A stretch of 57,533 nucleotides of DNA, from assembly GCA_028689665.1 (NCBI GenBank), contig JAQVCR010000011.1, positions 12,426 to 69,958 on the forward strand. The letters run 5' to 3'. The notes beneath the pieces are model-generated. The model made no database searches. It had not been told where the DNA came from and worked only from the letters and a program-made list of their open reading frames with translations. Position 1 is the stretch's first letter, and every line of letters begins with the position of its first letter. The translations under genes were made by a program, and so were the position numbers. Of this stretch, positions 52,281 through 57,533 are shown piece by piece. This DNA is from Muribaculaceae bacterium. GTDB taxonomy: Bacteria; Bacteroidota; Bacteroidia; Bacteroidales; Muribaculaceae.

Positions 52281-53405
52281 CTATTGAAATCTATTTATTA
52301 TTCTAGAAATTTCCATCGCATCTTCAGCCGTTGTTAATGATGAGATGGGAATGCTAATCACTGTATTACTTATTCGCTCGGCTATTGGTAGCTCTAGACC
52401 GGAGTATTCTTTATAGCAAGGTTGTAGATGTGGTGGAGTGGGGTATAAAATATCATTCCCAATTCCATTTGAATCTAAGTATGCTTTAAAGTGTGTGCGT
52501 TGCTCTGTGCGAACTACATATTGATGCCATACGCAATTTTGAATATTTTCACTCGCAGGCTTTTTGATGAATGGGTTAGTTATATTCTCGTTGTATATGG
52601 CAGCTATCTTTTTGCGATGGGTGTTTTCTGACTCTAGATGGCGAAGTTTGACAAGAAGTATGGCTGCTTGTATTTCATCGAGGCGACAATTCAGCCCTTT
52701 GTAGATGTTGTGATAACGATAATCGGAGCCATAATTCATTATTGCTCTTATTGTATTGGCTAGCACTTCGTCGTTGGTGGTTACTGCGCCTGCATCGCCT
52801 AATGCTCCGAGATTCTTAGTGGGGTAGAAGCTGTTGCCTGCTGCGTCGCCTAGCCCGCCGGTAGTAAATGTTCCGTTAATACTTTCTGTTGTCGTGCGTG
52901 CGCCTATTGCTTGAGCATTGTCTTCAATTATTTTAAGATTATATTTTTTAGCAATATCTTTTAATTGGTTGCTCCAGCAGGGGGTGCCATATAGATGAAC
53001 TACCATTATCCCACGTGTGCGCTTGCTTATCTTTTCTTCTATCCTTGAAATGTCGAGATTCATGGTGTTTTCTGATGGCTCGACAAATATGGGGGTTAAC
53101 TCGCAGTCGGTGATTGCCAGCACTGATGCAATATATGTGTTTGATGGTACTATTATCTCATCGCCTTTTCTCATTATTCCGAGCTCTATATATGCTCGCA
53201 ATATCAATCTAAGTGCATCAAGTCCGTTGCTTAATCCTATTGCATACTTTGTTTCGCATAGCGTAGCTAGGGCTTCCTCAAAGTCGGTTACTTTAGCCCC
53301 GTTAATAAACCACCCTGAGTCGATTACTTCGCCTACTGCTTGTTTTAATTCGCTTGCCATTGGTGATGTAATCTCTTTCAAAGAAAGAAATGGATAAGTT
53401 TTCAT
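52281..53405 (-). CDS. DegT/DnrJ/EryC1/StrS aminotransferase (FdtB/QdtB-like)
   Basis: This 374-aa PLP enzyme probably transaminates a dTDP-3-keto-6-deoxyhexose to the 3-amino sugar. The PLP-binding Lys197 lies in [34 protein letters not shown] and the N-terminal [11 protein letters not shown] are family-typical. It overlaps the upstream ketoisomerase by four bases, which points to the FdtB/QdtB role rather than LegC. Confidence 0.88.
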   Translation of the reverse strand: MKTYPFLSLKEITSPMASELKQAVGEVIDSGWFINGAKVTDFEEALATLCETKYAIGLSNGLDALRLILRAYIELGIMRKGDEIIVPSNTYIASVLAITDCELTPIFVEPSENTMNLDISRIEEKISKRTRGIMVVHLYGTPCWSNQLKDIAKKYNLKIIEDNAQAIGARTTTESINGTFTTGGLGDAAGNSFYPTKNLGALGDAGAVTTNDEVLANTIRAIMNYGSDYRYHNIYKGLNCRLDEIQAAILLVKLRHLESENTHRKKIAAIYNENITNPFIKKPASENIQNCVWHQYVVRTEQRTHFKAYLDSNGIGNDILYPTPPHLQPCYKEYSGLELPIAERISNTVISIPISSLTTAEDAMEISRIINRFQ

Positions 53406-53842
53406 TGTTTGCCTGCTGTTAATTCTTTAAATTCTTTATATTCTCTTACATAGTCGGCTTCGTTATATCTTTGCGATGCTATTACGAGGCATACCGACCC
53501 CGACGAAAAGTTGTTCAATACTCGCCATATTCCGGGAATTACAAGTAATCCTATATTGGAACGATTAAGCGTTATAGTCTTTTTTGCTTTTCCGTCATCT
53601 ATCTCAATGTCAAAACTGCCACTTACGGCGGTGATAAATTCATAGCATTCGCGATGTGAATGTCCTCCGCGCTCTTCGCCTCCGGGTATGTCGTAGAGAT
53701 AATACACTCTTTCTATTTCAAATGGCAGCTCGTTGTTATTTTCTACTACCGATAGATTTCCATTATCGTGATGATGTCGGGCGAGTGCTATTAGTCGGCA
53801 TTGGTCGATATTAGATGTGTAATGGCTATCTTTACTTTGCAT
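53402..53842 (-). CDS. WxcM-like sugar 3,4-ketoisomerase (copy 1, both active-site His present)
   Basis: This 146-aa cupin moves the keto group of dTDP-4-keto-6-deoxyglucose from C4 to C3. It has [25 protein letters not shown] with His61 and His63, then [15 protein letters not shown] and the C-terminal [17 protein letters not shown]. FdtA and QdtA share this layout, so the product (Fuc3N or Qui3N series) is open. It overlaps copy 2 by 11 bases and the aminotransferase by four. Confidence 0.87.
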   Translation of the reverse strand: MQSKDSHYTSNIDQCRLIALARHHHDNGNLSVVENNNELPFEIERVYYLYDIPGGEERGGHSHRECYEFITAVSGSFDIEIDDGKAKKTITLNRSNIGLLVIPGIWRVLNNFSSGSVCLVIASQRYNEADYVREYKEFKELTAGKQ

Positions 53843-54248
53843 TGTCTAAATACTTTTTATATGAATCAAAGTCTTCTATATAGTCGTCGGGATTATAGAT
53901 GGTCGATGATAATACTAATGCTACCGAGTTTGTCGAAAAATTATCAATCGAACGCCACGTTAATCGAGGAACGTATAGCCCATAGTATGATCGTGCCATA
54001 TGATAACGCTTATCTTCGATGCCATTGTTTAAGACTATATCAAAGCTACCCGATAGAGCTACAATTAATTCATCTTGCTCTTTAAATGCGTGTCCGTTGC
54101 GAAGCTGTCCTCCGGGTACATCATAAATCCAATAGGTGCGTTTTATGTCGAATGGTATATTATTCAGCCCTTCGATTACCGATAGGTTGCCGCGTGGGTC
54201 GCATATCTTTGGCAATTCTATGATTTCAGGCTTTTGTGGTTCCGTCAT
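53832..54248 (-). CDS. WxcM-like sugar 3,4-ketoisomerase paralogue (copy 2, one His replaced by Phe)
   Basis: This 138-aa cupin is a clear paralogue of the next gene (shared [31 protein letters not shown] and the final [10 protein letters not shown]). The active-site pair reads GHAFK (His53, Phe55) where copy 1 reads GHSHR, so one of the two conserved histidines is gone. It may be a heterodimer partner, a pseudo-enzyme or an enzyme of altered specificity. It overlaps rmlA by 23 bases. Confidence 0.85.
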   Translation of the reverse strand: MTEPQKPEIIELPKICDPRGNLSVIEGLNNIPFDIKRTYWIYDVPGGQLRNGHAFKEQDELIVALSGSFDIVLNNGIEDKRYHMARSYYGLYVPRLTWRSIDNFSTNSVALVLSSTIYNPDDYIEDFDSYKKYLDNAK

Positions 54249-55113
54249 TTGCTAATTGTATAAGATATTGTCCGTAATCATTTTTTTGCATCGGTTTTGC
54301 TATGGCGAGCAGCTGTGTGGTATCTATCCACCCTTGTCGGTAGGCTATCTCTTCTAGCGAGGCTACTTGCAGCCCTTGACGATTTTGTATTGTCTGTATG
54401 AAATTTGAGGCTTCTTGCAACGACTCAAACGTACCTGTATCAAGCCATGCAAAGCCGCGTCCTAATATTTTTACTTTTAATATGCCTTTTGCCAAAAATA
54501 CTTGATTGATTGTGGTTATTTCCAGCTCGCCTCGTGCCGATGGCTTTATTTCTTTGGCTATCTGCACCACTTCGTTGGGGTAGAAATATAATCCTGTTAC
54601 GGCAAAATTAGATTCCGGAATTTCAGGCTTTTCAACAATTGTGAGGGCTTTACCTGTGGAGTCGAAACTTACTACTCCATATCGTTCGGGATCTTTTACG
54701 GGATATGCAAATACTGTTGCTTCGCCTTTATCGGCTACTTTGAGCGAATCTAACAGCATTGTTGAGAAACCTCCGCCATAGAAGATATTGTCGCCTAATA
54801 CGAGGCATACATTGTCGTTGCCAATAAATTCTTCACCAATGAGAAATGCTTGAGCCAGTCCTCCGGGTGTGGGTTGCTCGGCGTATGTGAATTTTACACC
54901 TAGTTGACTTCCGTCGCCGAGTAATCGTTCAAATAATGGTAAATCGGTGGGCGTAGAGATAATTAATATATCTTTTATGCCAGCCAGCATTAATACCGAA
55001 ATCGGATAATATACCATTGGCTTATCGTAAACCGGGAGCAGCTGTTTGCTCACTCCTTTTGTTATTGGATACAATCTTGTGCCAGAACCTCCGGCTAATA
55101 CTATTCCCTTCAT
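54226..55113 (-). CDS. rmlA: Glucose-1-phosphate thymidylyltransferase
   Basis: RmlA makes dTDP-glucose from dTTP and glucose-1-phosphate, the first step of dTDP-sugar synthesis. The 295-aa protein has [31 protein letters not shown] split over residues 3-33, [30 protein letters not shown] and a C-terminal [12 protein letters not shown]. It is 12 bp after rmlB and overlaps a ketoisomerase gene. Confidence 0.96.
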   Translation of the reverse strand: MKGIVLAGGSGTRLYPITKGVSKQLLPVYDKPMVYYPISVLMLAGIKDILIISTPTDLPLFERLLGDGSQLGVKFTYAEQPTPGGLAQAFLIGEEFIGNDNVCLVLGDNIFYGGGFSTMLLDSLKVADKGEATVFAYPVKDPERYGVVSFDSTGKALTIVEKPEIPESNFAVTGLYFYPNEVVQIAKEIKPSARGELEITTINQVFLAKGILKVKILGRGFAWLDTGTFESLQEASNFIQTIQNRQGLQVASLEEIAYRQGWIDTTQLLAIAKPMQKNDYGQYLIQLANDGTTKA

Positions 55114-55125
55114 AATGTTATTCGA

Positions 55126-56328
55126 TTAGCGGTTGTCGTACATTTGATTATAATATTTCTGATATTCTCCGGTTGTAACACTGTCTACCCACCATTGATT
55201 GTCGAGATACCAGTATATTGTTTTCTTAATTCCTTCTTTAAATGTGGTTTCGGGATACCAGCCTAGCTCTCGTGCTATTTTACTCGGATCGATTGCATAG
55301 CGCATATCGTGTCCGGGTCGGTCGGATACAAATTCTATTAAGTTGTAGTCGATGTTTTCGAGAGTTATATTTTTTAATTGCGATTGATATTTGGGCTCTT
55401 CTCGCATTATTTGTGCTATGGTATCGATTACTAATTTTACGATATTGATATTGCTCTCTTCATTAAATCCTCCTACGTTATACACTTCGCCTAGTCTGCC
55501 ATTATCCAGCACCATATCGATTGCTTTTGCATGGTCTTCTACATAGAGCCAGTCGCGAACATTCTCGCCTTTGCCATATACGGGAAGTTTTTTACCTTCT
55601 AGAATATTTTTTATTATAAGCGGAATCAATTTTTCCGGAAAGTGATATGGGCCATAATTATTACTGCATCGAGTAATATTTATTGGAAAATTATATGTCT
55701 CGTAATATGCTTCGACTATCAAGTCGGCACTTGTTTTAGATGCCGAATAGGGCGAACGTGGAGATAATGGTGTGCTTTCGGTGAAGAAATTTTCACCAAA
55801 AGTTTGGAGCTTGTCTCTGCCTTTTATCACGCTTTTTATGTCGTCGGTGATATGCAGTGGTTCGGGCTTGTCAAAGTCTTTCGATAGCGAGCCATACACC
55901 TCATCGGTTGATATTTGTAAATATTTTTTACCGGGTTTGTAGCTGGGTTTCCCATCTGTGCCTTTGCCTGTTAGCCAATTGCAACGTGCGGCATCGAGCA
56001 GAGTGTGTGTACCGAGTATGTTTGTTTCGAGAAATAATCTGGGGTTTGTGATGCTCCTATCTACGTGCGACTCGGCGGCAAAATTTACGATATAGTCAAT
56101 ATCATATTTTTCTAGAATCGAATCGACGAGAGTACGGTTTCCAATATCGCCTTTGATAAATGTGATATTATCCATCTCAAGCTCTTCTTTTATTGTCATT
56201 AGATTGCCTGCATAAGTCAATACATCTAAAATGATGATTTTAACATCATTTTGATGCTTTCTAATAATATATTTCACGAAGTTTGCACCGATAAATCCGG
56301 CTGCTCCGGTAACTAAATATGTTTTCAT
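55126..56328 (-). CDS. rmlB: dTDP-glucose 4,6-dehydratase
   Basis: RmlB forms dTDP-4-keto-6-deoxyglucose using bound NAD+. The 400-aa protein has VTGAAGFIGANFVKYI (residues 5-20), AAESHVDRSI, ISTDEVYGSL, YSASKTSADLIVEAYYETY and the RCSNNYGPYHFPEKLIPL segment split among conserved sites. An insertion near residues 125-200 (including GKGTDGKPSYKPGKK) is usual for the Bacteroides type. The ATG at 56328 is chosen over one nine codons upstream. It leads the seven-gene operon. Confidence 0.95.
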   Translation of the reverse strand: MKTYLVTGAAGFIGANFVKYIIRKHQNDVKIIILDVLTYAGNLMTIKEELEMDNITFIKGDIGNRTLVDSILEKYDIDYIVNFAAESHVDRSITNPRLFLETNILGTHTLLDAARCNWLTGKGTDGKPSYKPGKKYLQISTDEVYGSLSKDFDKPEPLHITDDIKSVIKGRDKLQTFGENFFTESTPLSPRSPYSASKTSADLIVEAYYETYNFPINITRCSNNYGPYHFPEKLIPLIIKNILEGKKLPVYGKGENVRDWLYVEDHAKAIDMVLDNGRLGEVYNVGGFNEESNINIVKLVIDTIAQIMREEPKYQSQLKNITLENIDYNLIEFVSDRPGHDMRYAIDPSKIARELGWYPETTFKEGIKKTIYWYLDNQWWVDSVTTGEYQKYYNQMYDNR

Positions 56329-56351
56329 CGTCTTAATTTGTATATTATGGT

Positions 56352-56384
56352 GCAAGTTACAAAATTTAATTTATATTTTTCAAA
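56352..56384 (-). promoter_or_regulatory. Variant promoter of the dTDP-sugar operon
   Basis: On the minus strand TTTG (56384-56381) and TAACTTGC (56359-56352) are 21 bp apart. The -7 box is one T short of consensus, as before the macroglobulin gene. Confidence 0.4.
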
Positions 56385-56433
56385 GTTTTTCATTCTCTAA
56401 GAGGAATATTTATGAATTTTACGTTATATAATT

Positions 56434-57054
56434 ATGAATAGGTTATATTTATTTTTGCTATTACTATTTGTGTCTTTTGGCTGTTCTACTAATACTGCCA
56501 AAGATTTTAATAATTCTCAGGCTATGAAATCAATTTATTTCGCCGGAGGATGCTTTTGGGGTACTGAGCATTTCTTTGGAATGATTAAGGGTGTTGTATC
56601 TACCGAGGTGGGCTATGCTAATTCTCGTGTTTCTAATCCCACATATAAACAAGTGTGTAGTGGTAATACCGGTGCTGTCGAGACTGTTGAAGTAGTCTAC
56701 GACAAGAGTGTTATTTCTCTTGAAGAATTGATTAATCTTTATTTTAAGACGATTTACCCACTTAGCATTAATCGTCAAGGTGGCGATGTCGGCACCCAAT
56801 ATCGTACGGGAATATATTATGTTGATGATATCGACTCTTATGTTATTGCTCGATGTATTAATAATTTAGCAACTACACTTAATGCTAAACCGGCAATTGA
56901 GGTGTTGCCATTATCTTCGTTCTATAAGGCAGAAGATTATCATCAAGATTATCTCGCCAAGAACCCTGGTGGATATTGTCATATCGATCCGTCTTTGTTC
57001 CGCATTGCTAGAGAGTATCAAAGCTCTACTAAAAACGACAGTGTCAACAAGTAA
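56434..57054 (+). CDS. msrA: Lipoprotein peptide-methionine (S)-S-oxide reductase
   Basis: MsrA repairs oxidised methionine in proteins. The 206-aa protein has a lipoprotein signal with lipobox S-F-G-C (Cys17), so it probably acts in the envelope. The catalytic Cys40 lies in GGCFWGTEHFF, followed by GYANS, TGAVETVEV and the YHQDYLAKNPGGYCHI region with a likely resolving Cys. No MsrB domain is fused. The reading frame ends exactly where a foreign RHS fragment begins on the other strand. Confidence 0.94.
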   Translation: MNRLYLFLLLLFVSFGCSTNTAKDFNNSQAMKSIYFAGGCFWGTEHFFGMIKGVVSTEVGYANSRVSNPTYKQVCSGNTGAVETVEVVYDKSVISLEELINLYFKTIYPLSINRQGGDVGTQYRTGIYYVDDIDSYVIARCINNLATTLNAKPAIEVLPLSSFYKAEDYHQDYLAKNPGGYCHIDPSLFRIAREYQSSTKNDSVNK

Positions 57055-57428
57055 GTATGATATCCTTTTTCATAATCTCCGTTTAATGAGTCTATTTTTT
57101 GAAGATTTGCAATTTGAAAATTAGATAAAAAACAAGGATTGTAATCCTCTTTTTTGTTCCTTATATATTCTCTTAAAGTCTTTTCTTTGTTTGTTAAATG
57201 ATATAGTCCCCTTATGTCTCTAAGTTGTAAATCGTCAGGAAGCCCGTTTACGTTTCTACTAATGCATCCTCCTGTTATTAAATTCCAACCAAGCCCAAGA
57301 TTTCCATCTTGTTCGTATGCTCTGATTCTGCCTGCTGAGTATGAAGCTGTAATTGGTATAGTAAGATCCCCTTCTTTGATTTCATATATAGGTATGGCTA
57401 TTTGAGGTAATCCGGGGTCAGTAGAAAT
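57055..57428 (-). pseudogene. Remnant of an RHS/YD-repeat protein gene (N-terminal region)
   Basis: The minus strand is open for about 125 codons with no start codon at the right end, where an in-frame TAA appears at 57429-57431. The translation includes GLPQIAIPIYEIKEGDLTIP, ITASYSAGRI, LGLGWNLITGGCISRNVNGL and NGDYEKGY, which match the conserved N-terminal region of large Bacteroidetes RHS-repeat proteins. The similarity stops where msrA begins; an accidental in-frame stop lies at 57018-57020 inside msrA. Both ends are therefore missing: msrA borders the left and a probable IS the right. Confidence 0.75.
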
Positions 57429-57533
57429 TTAATGGGGGAATGCATACCAAAAATATATAAAGGTCGTTTCTAATAAATGGAAACAAATCAACTTATATTA
57501 TTAGCAGAGGTCGTACTACCAACGGAAGTACTT
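57429..57533 (+). mobile_element. Left end of a probable insertion sequence (partial)
   Basis: The RHS-like reading frame breaks at 57428, and 49 bp later a plus-strand gene starts that resembles a Bacteroidetes transposase N-terminus. The terminal inverted repeat and target duplication cannot be judged because the right end lies outside the window. The exact left boundary is inferred only from the loss of the RHS frame. Confidence 0.45.
57477..57533 (+). CDS. Probable transposase N-terminus, ISAon1-like (partial)
   Basis: Nineteen codons are visible (METNQLILLAEVVLPTEVL), in frame up to the window edge. The L-I-x-L-x-x-x-V-L-P-x-x-V-L pattern at the very N-terminus resembles the ISAon1-family transposase N-terminal protein found across Bacteroidetes. 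With so few residues the family call is tentative; an ordinary gene start is possible. Confidence 0.4.
   Translation, partial: METNQLILLAEVVLPTEVL

Noticed and set aside
52281-53405. DegT aminotransferase as the missing LegC of the nonulosonate operon
   Set aside because: It overlaps a ketoisomerase gene and sits in the rmlA/rmlB operon, which fits FdtB/QdtB. It is on the opposite strand, 13 kb from the LegB-like gene.
54226-56328. dTDP-rhamnose cluster
   Set aside because: rmlC and rmlD are absent; ketoisomerases and an aminotransferase follow instead.
57488-57533. Minus-strand open stretch (Ser/Thr-rich) at the window edge
   Set aside because: Only about 15 codons before a stop, opposite a better plus-strand transposase-like start; it cannot be supported.

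Overview
The window looks like a chromosome segment from a Bacteroidales member, possibly Muribaculaceae- or Porphyromonadaceae-like. It is AT-rich. Its promoters carry the Bacteroidetes -7 box TAnnTTTG with a -33 TTTG about 19-20 bp upstream (for example 9721-9750, 15661-15691, 33103-33133), and Shine-Dalgarno sequences are scarce. Gene content agrees: Bacteroidetes-typical families (DUF4199, DUF6048/DUF6452, DUF6089, DUF6242, DUF4286), a PEG-free uppS-bamA-ompH-ompH block, and SPOR and SRPBCC genes next to pyrE. Most of the window is housekeeping. The accessory parts are two nucleotide-sugar clusters, surface-polysaccharide genes and the right-hand edge. Family names come from recognising sequences by eye; no search was run.

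Layout. 1-5.8 kb: the tyrosine-rich end of a probable capsule tyrosine kinase, ugd, a DUF4199/GtrB-type glycosyltransferase pair, a nitroreductase, two envelope proteins and a short-chain dehydrogenase. 5.8-11 kb: cobalamin-dependent metH on the minus strand, then a long intergenic region with its own plus-strand promoter and a terminator (possible ncRNA), then a secreted Gly/Pro-rich protein. 11-16.8 kb: pyrE, SRPBCC, phosphoesterase, SPOR lipoprotein, a second small promoter-terminator unit, ruvC, DUF4286, bioB, the SRP RNA with tRNA-Thr, and rpsO. 16.9-22.3 kb: a giant alpha-2-macroglobulin-like protein. 22.4-25.6 kb: prmC-recX-comF divergent from ribD. 25.7-32.7 kb: envelope biogenesis (DUF6242, DUF6089, uppS, bamA, two Skp/OmpH chaperones).

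32.7-33.3 kb holds a TTTG microsatellite and initiator tRNA-Met. 33.3-39.4 kb is a tight six-gene operon: LegB-like dehydratase, ATP-grasp protein, NeuB, NeuC, NeuA and AroA. It probably makes a CMP-activated nonulosonic (sialic/legionaminic-like) acid, but it lacks the LegC/LegH genes that LegB normally accompanies. Then come nagA, tRNA-His, a CAT-like acetyltransferase, a Wzx-type flippase, a DUF2807 protein, dusB, a MATE exporter, two GT2 glycosyltransferases and tpx.

49.8-56.3 kb is a seven-gene minus-strand operon: rmlB-rmlA-two 3,4-ketoisomerases-DegT aminotransferase-MBOAT-SGNH-like protein. It probably makes a dTDP-3-amino-3,6-dideoxyhexose and provides an acylation pair. After msrA the right edge carries a decayed fragment of an RHS/YD-repeat protein gene, cut by what looks like an insertion sequence whose transposase start runs off the window.

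No CRISPR array or rRNA was seen, and no complete phage or conjugative element. The most unusual items are the incomplete nonulosonate operon, the divergent tandem ketoisomerases beside an MBOAT pair, the RHS remnant with its IS, and the two orphan promoter-terminator units.
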